From Myxococcaceae bacterium (GTDB lineage Bacteria > Myxococcota > Myxococcia > Myxococcales > Myxococcaceae): DNA of 10,792 nucleotides. The stretch's first letter is position 1. Each line of letters starts with the position of its first letter. Location of the stretch: contig JAGSPQ010000210.1 of the NCBI GenBank assembly GCA_018262385.1, positions 1 to 10,792 on the forward strand, written 5' to 3'. Made by a program: the position numbers and the translations under genes. This document shows positions 1 to 6,377 of the stretch, piece after piece. Under the pieces are notes generated by a model, which saw only the letters and a list, made by a program, of their open reading frames with translations, made no database searches and had not been told where the DNA came from.

Positions 1-68
1 TCACCCCCGGGATTGGCACTGCACGCTGCCAACAACAGGAAGACACCCCATCGATGCATCGAGCTCAC
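1..68 (-). CDS. N-terminus of a lipoprotein (partial, cut by left edge)
   Basis: The only residues in the window read MSSMHRWGVFLLLAACSANP (20 aa), followed by Gly-Gly. This is a short N-region with His/Arg, a hydrophobic core and a lipobox L-A-A-C, with the lipidated Cys at residue 16, so it is a type II (Lsp-cleaved) signal peptide. I chose the GTG at 68-66 because a GGAGG (77-81) lies 8 nt upstream. The in-frame ATG at 59-57 is the alternative and still leaves a complete signal peptide. The mature protein lies outside the window, so no function can be given. It is the next gene downstream of the SDR on the same strand, 105 nt away. Some COG2907-type oxidoreductase loci contain small lipoproteins of unknown function, but that link is speculation here. 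Confidence 0.6.
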   Translation of the reverse strand, partial: MSSMHRWGVFLLLAACSANPGG

Positions 69-76
69 GCTTCACC

Positions 77-81
77 CCTCC
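77..81 (-). promoter_or_regulatory. ribosome binding site GGAGG deciding a GTG start
   Basis: On the minus strand GGAGG is 8 nt upstream of the GTG at 68-66. It is 17 nt from the ATG at 59-57, which favours the GTG start for the partial lipoprotein. Confidence 0.5.
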
Positions 82-123
82 CTGAAAATGGGCCTGCGGT
101 GATTCGAACACGCGAGGTCCCCC

Positions 124-183
124 AGAGAAAGCTGCGCCGCCGCCATCGCTGGTTCTGCCTCGTCGAAGCAGGCTCAGCGCAGC
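124..183 (-). terminator. possible terminator or 3' stem-loop after the SDR gene
   Basis: A 7-bp inverted repeat, GCTGCGC (183-177) and GCGCAGC (137-131), spans the SDR stop codon. On the minus strand it is followed by TTTCTCT. The loop is long (39 nt) and only weakly structured inside, and the T tract is interrupted by C, so this is a poor match to a classical intrinsic terminator. The rest of 69-173 holds no gene I can support. Confidence 0.25.
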
Positions 184-974
184 CGCCGCCCGACCCCCGC
201 CTGGACGAGCTGCAGCAGCCACCTCGGCGTGACCCCGACCAGCCAGGTCACCATCCGCATCCGCAGGCTCGGCACCACGAACGCGGCGCCGCGCTCGAAC
301 GCGGCGAACGTCTCCCGCGCGCACTGCTCGGCCGAGATGACGAGGAACCCCGGCGGCGACACCCGCAGCGGCTGGGCGAACGCGGCCTCGAAGCCCGTCT
401 TCACCGGCCCCGGGCACGACTGGGTCACCACCACCCCGGTGCCCACCACCTCGGCGCGCAGCGTCTCGGTCAGCCCCGAGAGGAAGTGCTTCGTCGCGAC
501 GTAGGCCCCGAACGACGGCAGCGAGGTGAGCCCGAAGCCGGAGCTGACGTTGAGGATCCCTCCGCGCCCGCGCGCCACCATCCCCGGAAGCAGGTGCCGG
601 ATCAGCCAGGCCGGCGCCAGCGCATTGAGGGTGAAGAGCTGCTCCAGCTTCGCCCACTCCACCTGCTCGAAGAAGGCGGCGTCCCCGGCCCCGGCGTTGT
701 TCACCAGCACGTCGACCTCGCCCATCGCCTCGAAGAGCCGCCCTCCCAGCGCCTTGACCGCCGCGAGGTCGCCGAGGTCGCAGGGCAGCACCGTCACCTT
801 CAGGGCCGGGTGCGCGCGCCGCAGCTCGGCCGCCAGCGCCTCTAGCCGCTCCGCCCGCCGTGCCACCAGCGCCAGGTGGGCGACCCGCGGCGCCAGCAGC
901 TTCGCCAGCTCGACCCCGATTCCGCTCGACGCGCCCGTCACCACCGCGCGGCTGCCCTCGAGCTTCAGCCTCAC
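174..974 (-). CDS. classical short-chain dehydrogenase/reductase (SDR)
   Basis: A 266-aa cytosolic NAD(P)-dependent oxidoreductase of the classical SDR family (COG0300-like). Visible motifs are the Rossmann TGASSGIG (13-20), NNAG (92-95), and the catalytic tetrad Asn117, Ser144, Tyr158 and Lys162 (YVATK), followed by a CPGPVKTGF segment. Arg39-Arg40 at the end of beta-2 favours NADPH over NADH (family rule, inference). The last about 60 residues are basic and hydrophobic, as in members acting on lipid substrates, but the substrate cannot be read from sequence. The start is GTG at 974-972, which overlaps the upstream flavoprotein stop as GTGA. It has no good Shine-Dalgarno of its own, so translation is probably coupled. 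Pairing with a COG2907-type flavoprotein suggests a shared redox pathway, perhaps modified fatty acids. Confidence 0.9.
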   Translation of the reverse strand: MRLKLEGSRAVVTGASSGIGVELAKLLAPRVAHLALVARRAERLEALAAELRRAHPALKVTVLPCDLGDLAAVKALGGRLFEAMGEVDVLVNNAGAGDAAFFEQVEWAKLEQLFTLNALAPAWLIRHLLPGMVARGRGGILNVSSGFGLTSLPSFGAYVATKHFLSGLTETLRAEVVGTGVVVTQSCPGPVKTGFEAAFAQPLRVSPPGFLVISAEQCARETFAAFERGAAFVVPSLRMRMVTWLVGVTPRWLLQLVQAGVGRRLR

Positions 975-2233
975 GTGCGCGCTTCGGCGTCGACCGCCTT
1001 CGCCACCGCGAGCGCCGAGGTCACCGCGTCCTCGTGCAGCCCGAAGCCGAAGTAGCTGCCGCAGTAGTAGCTGCCCCGCACCCCATTGAGCCGGGGCAGC
1101 AGCTTCGTCGTCTCGACCGAGGTGAAGTCGAACACCGGCGTGCGCAGCACCGTCTCGAACTCGATCAGCGCCGGGTTGAGGTCGAAGTTCGGGTACTGCG
1201 AGCTGAAGTAGTCACAGGTGTCCGGCGCCTGCGGCTCGAACCAGAGCGCGCCGTTCACCGAGGTCTCGGCGATCTCACCGTCCGGGCCCTTGCGGTAGAG
1301 GTAGGTGTAGGCCTGCACCAGCGCGCGGGGCGGGAAGGACGCCGGGTCGCGGTGCAGCACCACCCGCCCGTCTTTGTAGCGCCAGGCCCCCAGCAGCCGG
1401 CGCTCGTCGTCGGTGGGCGAGTCGAGGAGCTTGAGCGCCGTGTCGGCAGGACAGGCGAAGACGACCCGGTCGAACGCGTGGGTCTCGCCCGACTCCATCA
1501 CCAGGGTCACCCCTTCTTTCGCAGACCGCACCACCGCGCGGATGTCCGCCCCGAGGCGAATGTGCCCCTCGATGCGGTTGGCGAGGGCCCGCACGTAGGC
1601 CTGGGTGCCCTTCTTGATCGCCCGCACCGAGTAGAGCGCCTTCGGCGAGATGACGTCGTGGTGGCACGCCAGCTTCTCGAGGAAGAAGCGCGCCGGCGCG
1701 TCGAGCAGCTCCGCGATGCTCATCGACGACAGCAGGCACATCACGCACAGCAGAATGGTGCGCGTGTCCCCGGTGAACTCGGGGACCATCGCCAGCAGCT
1801 CCCTCAGCGTCTTGCCGTCGAGCTGACCGGACTCCCGCAGCTTCTGGGCCCGGGCGAGGCCGACGGGCAGGCGCGCCAGGTTCCACACCTTGCTCGGCTT
1901 GAGCGCCGCGAGGCCCTGGGTGAGGAAGCCCGACAGCGTGGTGGTCATGTAGATGCCGCTGTTGGTGTCGAGGTCGTGGAAGCTCATGAACGAGTTCGGG
2001 CACATCGCCGTCTCGATCCCGAACTCGTCCAGCAGCTTGTAGAAGTTCGGGTAGCCCGCCCGGCCGAAGGCGGCCACGGCGATGTCCACCTCCACCCCGT
2101 CGCGGGTGCGGTACCCGTACGCATTCCCGCCGACGCGGCGGCTCTTCTCGAACAGCGTCACCTCGTGACGCGGGTGCAACCGGTAGGCGGCGGTCAGGCC
2201 CGCGATGCCTCCTCCAACCACGGCGATCTTCAA
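971..2233 (-). CDS. FAD/NAD(P)-binding amine-oxidase-like oxidoreductase (COG2907 type)
   Basis: A 420-aa flavoprotein. The N-terminus carries the dinucleotide-binding GGGIAG (7-12) after a beta strand, the ribose-binding acidic residue Glu29, and the RVGG motif (33-36) typical of amine-oxidase-like FAD proteins. The C-terminal GSYFGFGLHEDAVTSALAVA is the second FAD-contacting segment seen in COG2907 proteins. Length fits that family. Relatives occur beside cyclopropane-fatty-acid-synthase-like methyltransferases and SDRs and are thought to oxidise membrane acyl chains. No such methyltransferase lies in this window, so the reaction remains unassigned. The start is TTG at 2233-2231, directly before KIAVVGGG, with GAGGAG 6 nt upstream. 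The longer in-frame extension is low-complexity and unlike the family. The stop overlaps the SDR start. Confidence 0.88.
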   Translation of the reverse strand: MKIAVVGGGIAGLTAAYRLHPRHEVTLFEKSRRVGGNAYGYRTRDGVEVDIAVAAFGRAGYPNFYKLLDEFGIETAMCPNSFMSFHDLDTNSGIYMTTTLSGFLTQGLAALKPSKVWNLARLPVGLARAQKLRESGQLDGKTLRELLAMVPEFTGDTRTILLCVMCLLSSMSIAELLDAPARFFLEKLACHHDVISPKALYSVRAIKKGTQAYVRALANRIEGHIRLGADIRAVVRSAKEGVTLVMESGETHAFDRVVFACPADTALKLLDSPTDDERRLLGAWRYKDGRVVLHRDPASFPPRALVQAYTYLYRKGPDGEIAETSVNGALWFEPQAPDTCDYFSSQYPNFDLNPALIEFETVLRTPVFDFTSVETTKLLPRLNGVRGSYYCGSYFGFGLHEDAVTSALAVAKAVDAEART

Positions 2234-2239
2234 TCCAGG

Positions 2240-2245
2240 CTCCTC
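2240..2245 (-). promoter_or_regulatory. ribosome binding site GAGGAG deciding a TTG start
   Basis: GAGGAG lies 6 nt upstream of the TTG at 2233-2231. It is the strongest Shine-Dalgarno on the left half and fixes the start of the FAD oxidoreductase immediately before its Rossmann strand. Confidence 0.65.
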
Positions 2246-2304
2246 GGGTCCATCGTGCTCCAGGAGGCGCCCCCCTCTCCGTGTGAGCGGCGGCGATGAT
2301 GGCA

Positions 2305-2330
2305 CGAGTCCCCCGGCGGGGGAACGCTCG
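2305..2330 (-). terminator. GC-rich hairpin in the leader between deacetylase and flavoprotein genes
   Basis: CCCCC (2310-2314) and GGGGG (2318-2322) form a perfect stem around a 3-nt loop, extended by T2309-A2323 and by outer CGAG/CTCG arms (2305-2308 and 2327-2330). It lies 21 nt after the deacetylase stop and about 70 nt before the flavoprotein TTG. No T tract follows on the minus strand, so it may be an attenuator, an RNA-processing or stabilising hairpin, or a Rho-dependent end. The rest of 2234-2350 shows no gene. Confidence 0.3.
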
Positions 2331-2350
2331 CGCATGCCTGGATCCGTGAG

Positions 2351-3100
2351 CTAGGCCGGAGGGTGCAGCGCCCACCAACTGGTCGGCGACAGGTCCCGCG
2401 CGTCGAGCCAGGCCTTCGCCTGGTCCGAGACGAAGGTCGAAAGCTCGACCTCGCGCTGCGCCGAGTAGCCGCTCTTCAAGGTGATCGGCGCATAGCCCGG
2501 GTGGCACATCAGCTCGATCGCCCCTTCCTCCGGCAGCGCGAACAGGTGGGTGCGCAGCCGCTCGAGCGTCCAGTAGGCCTGCTCGCCCGCCTCGCCGAGG
2601 AAGCCGTCGTTGGTCACCCCTCCGCGTTCCTGGATCGCCCGGCGCATCCCCGGGTCGATGCTCCGCAGCGGCAGCTTGTGCTTGAGCGCGACCCGCAGGA
2701 TCCCCTCCAGCACGTTGGGGTGCCTGTGGAGGTGCTTGTGGACGTCGAGGTGCGAGGCGGCGCGGCCGGTGAGCGCCTTGAGCCGCTCGAGCTGCGCCAG
2801 GGTCTCGCTCTCGACCACCTCGCTCGGCATCTCGACGATCCGCCCTTCCACCAGCCCGCCGTCGGGCCCGAGCAGGTAGCGGGGCACCTTCGAGATCGGC
2901 GGCCAGCGCGCGAGGTTGACGTGGAGGCCGATCCCCAGCGCCGTCCCGTGCACCTTCTTCCCCGCGTCCTCGCTGTGCGGGCTGTTCACCATCATCGTGG
3001 TCGAGGTGACGATGCCCAGCGACATCGCCTCGAGGATGCCGCGGGTGACCGCCGGGTCGTAGCCGAGATCGTCGGCGTTGATGATCAGCGTCGCGCTCAT
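2351..3100 (-). CDS. ChbG/HpnK (YdjC) family carbohydrate deacetylase
   Basis: A 249-aa predicted metal-dependent deacetylase that removes N-acetyl groups from sugars or glycolipids. All family signatures are visible: NADDLG (8-13) with the catalytic and metal-binding Asp pair, GLHVNL (58-63), the His-rich HLDVHKHLH (117-125), and CHPGY (199-203). Length is normal for the family (about 240-300). No signal peptide is present, so it is cytosolic. Relatives include chitooligosaccharide deacetylase ChbG and hopanoid-associated HpnK. No chitobiose or hopanoid genes are in the window, so I give no symbol. The start is ATG at 3100-3098, within an ATGA overlap with the kinase stop (3099-3097). No Shine-Dalgarno precedes it, so translation is probably coupled to the kinase. 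Confidence 0.88.
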   Translation of the reverse strand: MSATLIINADDLGYDPAVTRGILEAMSLGIVTSTTMMVNSPHSEDAGKKVHGTALGIGLHVNLARWPPISKVPRYLLGPDGGLVEGRIVEMPSEVVESETLAQLERLKALTGRAASHLDVHKHLHRHPNVLEGILRVALKHKLPLRSIDPGMRRAIQERGGVTNDGFLGEAGEQAYWTLERLRTHLFALPEEGAIELMCHPGYAPITLKSGYSAQREVELSTFVSDQAKAWLDARDLSPTSWWALHPPA

Positions 3101-5130
3101 GGGGTGGGCGTGCAGCGGCCGAGCAGCCCGGGTGCTTCCTTCGCGAACCGATCGCTGATCTTCTTGCGGGTCTCCTCCAGGGTCGGCGCCTTCGTCTGCG
3201 CCTCCAGCTCGCACAGCGCGATCAGCGCGCGCGGATCGTCGGGGGCGGCGAGCCGGTCGGCCTCGAGGTACGAGTCGCGCGCGCCCTTCACGTCGCCCTG
3301 CTGGTACCTCACCGTGCCCAGGTAGTAGTGGCCGACCATCAGCTGGGGCGCCTTCTTCAGCGCCCGCCTCAGCAGCACCCCCGCCTCGTCGAAGTTGTTC
3401 TGCCGGTAGCGGACGAACGCGAGCTCGGCGGCGGCGGCCGGGTCGAGCTCCTTGCTCAACACCTGGGTGAGCGCCTTCGCCGCTTCCTCCAGCCGCCCGG
3501 CCTGGGACAGCAGGTAGCCCTGGCGCATCAGCAGCTCAGCCGAAGGCCGCTTCTTGAGCGCACGGGTGTACTGCTCGAGCGCTCCGGAGGAATCGCCCTG
3601 CGCCTCCCGCATCGAAGCCAGCGCCAGGTTCGCCGCCGGATCGTCGGGCATCAGCGCGTCGGCCCGGCCCAGCGCCGCCTCGGCCCGCTTGCCCTTGCGC
3701 ACCGCGCTCGCCGCCCGCCCTTCGAGCAGGCAGGCCCTCGCGCTCTTCGGGGAGTGGGCCAGCCAGCTCTCGGACAGCTCGAGCGCCTCCTCGTACTCCT
3801 TCGCGTCGAGCAGCAGCTTGCCGGCGGCCTCGAACTGCGCGTCGGTCGCCTTCGGGTTCTTCCCCATCGCCAGCAGCAGCCGGGCGCGCGGGGCCCCCTC
3901 GACCGCGGCCTGCTTGAGCGCGTCGGCGGGAGACAGCGGAGGGCGGTTGAAGAACCACCCCGCCCCGCCGACGGCCAGCGCCAGCACCAGCGCTCCACCG
4001 ATCGCCTTTGGCACCCACCCCGGCAGCGGCTTGCGGGCGGCGGCCCCCCGGGTCGGGGCGGAGGCGGCCGGCTGGGCCGGATCGTCGACCACCTGCAGCT
4101 GCGGGCGATCGCCTCCGCTGGCGCCTTCGCCCGAGTTGGCGCCGTCGGGGCGCTGCCCGTTGGGCACTGACGGATCCGCCTCGCGCGCCTTGCGCAGGGT
4201 CTGCCGCTTCGGGTCCTTCTCGGGAGGAAACAGGGTGCCCAGGTACTCGGCCACCTCGCCCCCCGAGCCCACCTGCGCCTCGCCGCCGACCTGCTCGATC
4301 GCCTCGACCAGCTCGAGCAGCGACTGGAACCGCGCGCTGACGTCGTGGGCCAGCGCCCGCAGGCAGACCGCCTCGAGCAGCATCGGCACCGCCGGGTCGA
4401 ACACCCGCGGAGGCTTCGGCTTGCCGGCCGCGATCGCCAGCACCACCTCTTCGACGCTGGTGCCGGTGAACGGGCGGTGGCCGCACAGCTGCTCGTAGAG
4501 CATCACCCCGGCGGCGAAGACGTCGGCCCGGTGATCCACCGGCTTGGCGAGGATCATCTCCGGCGACATGTAGAAGAACTTGCCCTTGAGCGTGCCCGGC
4601 TCGGTGCCGGCGCCCCAGCTGGCGGTCTTGGCGACGCCGAAGTCGATCACCTTCACGTCGCCCTGCGAGCCGACGTGCACGTTGTCGGGGGTGAAGTCGC
4701 GGTGCACCAGCATCAGCGGCCGGCCTTCTTCGTCGGTGGCGTTGTGCGCCGCGTCCAGCCCCCGGCACGCCTCGCAGAGGATCCGGAGCATGATCCCGGT
4801 CGGCACCCGCCGGCCGGTCTCGGCCGCCTTCTCCCGCAGCTCGGCGAAGGTCCGCCCGTCGAGCAGCTCCATCGCGATGAACGGCTCGCCGCCTTCCTGC
4901 CCGAGGTCGATGATCCCGACCACGTTCGGGTGGTGGATCTGGGCGGTGATCCGCGCCTCGTTGAGGAACATCCGGACGATCTGGTGGTCCTTCACCAGGT
5001 GGGGCAGCAGCCGCTTGATCGCCACCATCGGGCCGAACTCGCCCGCTTCGCTGATGTGGCGGCCGACGTACACCTCGGCCATTCCCCCGGTGGCAATCCG
5101 GGAGGTCAGCCGGTAGCGGCCGAACCACAT
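3097..5130 (-). CDS. transmembrane Hanks-type Ser/Thr protein kinase with C-terminal TPR repeats
   Basis: A 677-aa predicted signalling kinase. The kinase domain (about residues 5-275) has a glycine-loop variant ATGGMAEVY (13-21), VAIK with ATP-binding Lys39, Glu58 of helix C, HRDFTPDN (143-150) with catalytic Asp145 and Asn150, DFG (163-165) and SPE. The usual HRD-x-K lysine is Thr147. A low-complexity linker follows, then a membrane helix (about 376-394) and several TPR-like helical repeats (about 400-670). Basic residues before the helix put the kinase in the cytosol and the TPRs in the periplasm (inference). The start is uncertain: an in-frame stop lies just upstream, leaving TTG at 5151 or ATG at 5130. 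I prefer the ATG, which sits directly before the kinase fold. It overlaps the deacetylase start (ATGA), suggesting co-expression. Confidence 0.92.
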   Translation of the reverse strand: MWFGRYRLTSRIATGGMAEVYVGRHISEAGEFGPMVAIKRLLPHLVKDHQIVRMFLNEARITAQIHHPNVVGIIDLGQEGGEPFIAMELLDGRTFAELREKAAETGRRVPTGIMLRILCEACRGLDAAHNATDEEGRPLMLVHRDFTPDNVHVGSQGDVKVIDFGVAKTASWGAGTEPGTLKGKFFYMSPEMILAKPVDHRADVFAAGVMLYEQLCGHRPFTGTSVEEVVLAIAAGKPKPPRVFDPAVPMLLEAVCLRALAHDVSARFQSLLELVEAIEQVGGEAQVGSGGEVAEYLGTLFPPEKDPKRQTLRKAREADPSVPNGQRPDGANSGEGASGGDRPQLQVVDDPAQPAASAPTRGAAARKPLPGWVPKAIGGALVLALAVGGAGWFFNRPPLSPADALKQAAVEGAPRARLLLAMGKNPKATDAQFEAAGKLLLDAKEYEEALELSESWLAHSPKSARACLLEGRAASAVRKGKRAEAALGRADALMPDDPAANLALASMREAQGDSSGALEQYTRALKKRPSAELLMRQGYLLSQAGRLEEAAKALTQVLSKELDPAAAAELAFVRYRQNNFDEAGVLLRRALKKAPQLMVGHYYLGTVRYQQGDVKGARDSYLEADRLAAPDDPRALIALCELEAQTKAPTLEETRKKISDRFAKEAPGLLGRCTPTP

Positions 5131-5216
5131 GGGGGATCCGAGGTTCTCCAAGCGGTCGAGACTCTAGCCCCAGAAATCGCCCTGGAGAGGCCAACTGTCG
5201 GTGCGTTACCGGCCCG

Positions 5217-5576
5217 CTACCGGAGCAGGGCGCTCGCCGGCAGCTCGACCGGCAGCTTCAGCGGCTCGAGCAGCGGCGGCGGGCACAGCGACTGCTCGCC
5301 ATGCTGCTTGTAGATCCGGCAGATCAGCGGCCGCTGCTCGTAGATTCCGCACTTGAACTGGCCGTGGGAGGTGTCGAGGGCCGAGCAGTGGCCTTCCTCC
5401 ATCCGCATGAACCGCTCTTTCTCCTCCGCGCCGACCACGAACTTCTCGGCCAGCGCGGGCCCGAGGGCGGCCAGGTCATCGTCGAAGACCTGAACGTATT
5501 GGGTGGGCCCGAAGCAGCAGCGACCGCAGGAGAAACACAGGGAAGTGGAGTCTGAGTTGATTGGCGGTAGAGACAC
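5217..5576 (-). CDS. YkgJ-family cysteine-cluster protein (putative Zn/Fe-binding)
   Basis: A 119-aa small soluble protein with the YkgJ/UPF0153 pattern CxxCxxCC (Cys14, 17, 20, 21), then Cys64, then CGIYEQRPLICRIY (Cys76 and Cys86) and Cys98. That makes eight cysteines expected to bind a zinc or iron-sulfur centre. The family's function is unknown; some members are annotated as Fe-S oxidoreductases without proof. I chose the GTG at 5576-5574, with a weak AGGTGG 7 nt upstream, because the protein then begins shortly before the first CxxC. An in-frame TTG at 5645 would add 23 residues without family character. It is on the same strand as the kinase (86 nt upstream of its ATG) and the hydroxylase (98 nt downstream of its stop), so it could belong to either transcript. 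Confidence 0.85.
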   Translation of the reverse strand: MSLPPINSDSTSLCFSCGRCCFGPTQYVQVFDDDLAALGPALAEKFVVGAEEKERFMRMEEGHCSALDTSHGQFKCGIYEQRPLICRIYKQHGEQSLCPPPLLEPLKLPVELPASALLR

Positions 5577-5643
5577 GTGCGCCCACCTTACGTGGATGTC
5601 CGCGGAAGTGCCGACAATCGCCCACCGAGGACCGGCGGGGGCC

Positions 5644-5673
5644 AATGATCATTCCCGGCCACTGCGGCCACTG
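5644..5673. repeat. short palindrome and tandem 8-bp direct repeat in an intergenic gap
   Basis: The gap between the hydroxylase stop and the Cys-cluster gene contains a perfect 10-bp palindrome AATGATCATT (5644-5653). Two copies of GGCCACTG follow (5657-5664 and 5666-5673). It could be an operator or a weak termination/processing site; no U-rich tail supports a terminator. Chance is possible. Confidence 0.3.
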
Positions 5674-5674
5674 A

Positions 5675-6280
5675 CTACTCGTGCCGCAGCGTCCCGAAGA
5701 GCCGATCGAAGATCGACAGCGTTGCGCTGTAGTTGCAGTCCCGGCGCTGGTGGTGCGCCTCGTGAACGCCGGGGGTGACGTACCAGTTGAGCAGCGGGAC
5801 CCGGTGCCACCAGCGGGGGAAGACCTCCACCCCGCAGTGGGCCAACAGGATGCTGCCCGACAGGAACAGGCTGACGATCACCAGGCAGACGAAGTGAATC
5901 GGGATCAGGAACATCGCCACCGGCATGAAGCCCATGATCAGCACCGCTTCCACCGGGTGGAAGGCCAGCGCGGTCCACAGGGTGGGCGAGGTCGAGTGGT
6001 GGTGCACCACGTGGATCCGCTGGTACAGCACCTTCACATGCAGCAACCGGTGCAGCGCGTAGAAGTAGGCGTCGAAGAGGAAGATGTACAGCCCCACCTC
6101 GAACAGGCCGCGGCCCAGGGTCAGCGGGTCGCTCGCCAGCGGGAGCAGGCCTTCCCGGACGAGGAGCGTCGCCCCCGCTCCCATCGCCAGCCCCACCACC
6201 GCGGTCAGCGCGGTGTAGCGCACTTCGTGGCGGAGGGTGTTTTTGGCCCGCAGCTGGGCGGGGCCTTCGGGGATGTTCAT
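5675..6280 (-). CDS. membrane fatty acid hydroxylase / sterol desaturase superfamily protein
   Basis: A 201-aa integral membrane di-iron oxygenase. The histidine clusters are in family order: HRLLH (77-81), HVVHH (90-94), single His108 and His148, and HEAHH (173-177) followed by an NY pair (183-184). Hydrophobic segments lie at about 23-41, 59-76, 110-128 and 130-147. These His ligands bind two irons that hydroxylate or desaturate lipid C-H bonds, with the active site facing the cytosol. The substrate (acyl chain, sterol/hopanoid or carotenoid) cannot be told from sequence. At 201 aa it is at the short end of the family but has the full set of His motifs. The start is ATG at 6280-6278; an adjacent TTG (6283) is possible. 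It is divergent from the prenyl-synthase gene, which hints at an isoprenoid substrate (inference). Confidence 0.88.
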   Translation of the reverse strand: MNIPEGPAQLRAKNTLRHEVRYTALTAVVGLAMGAGATLLVREGLLPLASDPLTLGRGLFEVGLYIFLFDAYFYALHRLLHVKVLYQRIHVVHHHSTSPTLWTALAFHPVEAVLIMGFMPVAMFLIPIHFVCLVIVSLFLSGSILLAHCGVEVFPRWWHRVPLLNWYVTPGVHEAHHQRRDCNYSATLSIFDRLFGTLRHE

Positions 6281-6377
6281 CAACGAGCCCGCATGATTTT
6301 AACTGGCACTTAAGGACTGAATTTATACAAACGTTTAACACACGACACTGTCCACTGCTTTCTCGAGGAGCCCGCTG
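6281..6377. promoter_or_regulatory. AT-rich divergent promoter region
   Basis: The 97-nt gap between the divergent hydroxylase and prenyl-synthase genes is conspicuously AT-rich at its centre (about 6293-6340), unlike the rest of the window. On the minus strand TATAAA (6327-6322) is a good -10 about 40 nt before the hydroxylase ATG, but no convincing -35 precedes it. On the plus strand TTAACT followed after 17 nt by TTTATA is a weak sigma-70-like pair. The perfect palindrome AAACGTTT (6329-6336) abuts these elements and could be an operator half-site. Confidence 0.45.
6367..6370 (+). promoter_or_regulatory. ribosome binding site GGAG for the prenyl-synthase gene
   Basis: GGAG lies 7 nt before the ATG at 6378. 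It confirms that the gene truly starts here, so the short N-terminal region is not caused by a wrong start choice. Confidence 0.6.

Noticed and set aside
72..146. 24-codon minus-strand ORF ending just before the lipoprotein GTG
   Set aside because: It is in frame with the SDR stop and has only a distant purine-rich site and no recognisable features; a coincidental frame is more likely.
90..177. tRNA- or tmRNA-like 3' arm on the minus strand (GTTCGAATC loop, possible acceptor pairing GCCTG/CAGGC)
   Set aside because: The T-stem needs a bulge, there is no anticodon arm or D-arm, and the acceptor has a mismatch. It is at most a decayed fragment and probably chance.
860..2299. Plus-strand open frame opposite the FAD oxidoreductase
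   Set aside because: Low-complexity Arg/Val/Glu/His-rich sequence antisense to a conserved gene; no start signal or domain.
3097..5130. Reading the kinase as a pseudokinase because of its Ala-containing glycine loop and the HRDFT loop
   Set aside because: The ATP Lys, catalytic Asp, Asn and DFG Asp are all present, and these variants are, to my knowledge, common among myxobacterial kinases.
5161..5216. Promoter search between the Cys-cluster and kinase genes
   Set aside because: No -35/-10 pair with acceptable spacing; only a small CGGT/ACCG hairpin and a repeated TACCGG were seen.
6299..6314. TGGCAC resembling a sigma-54 -24 element
   Set aside because: The matching -12 TTGC element is absent at the required spacing.
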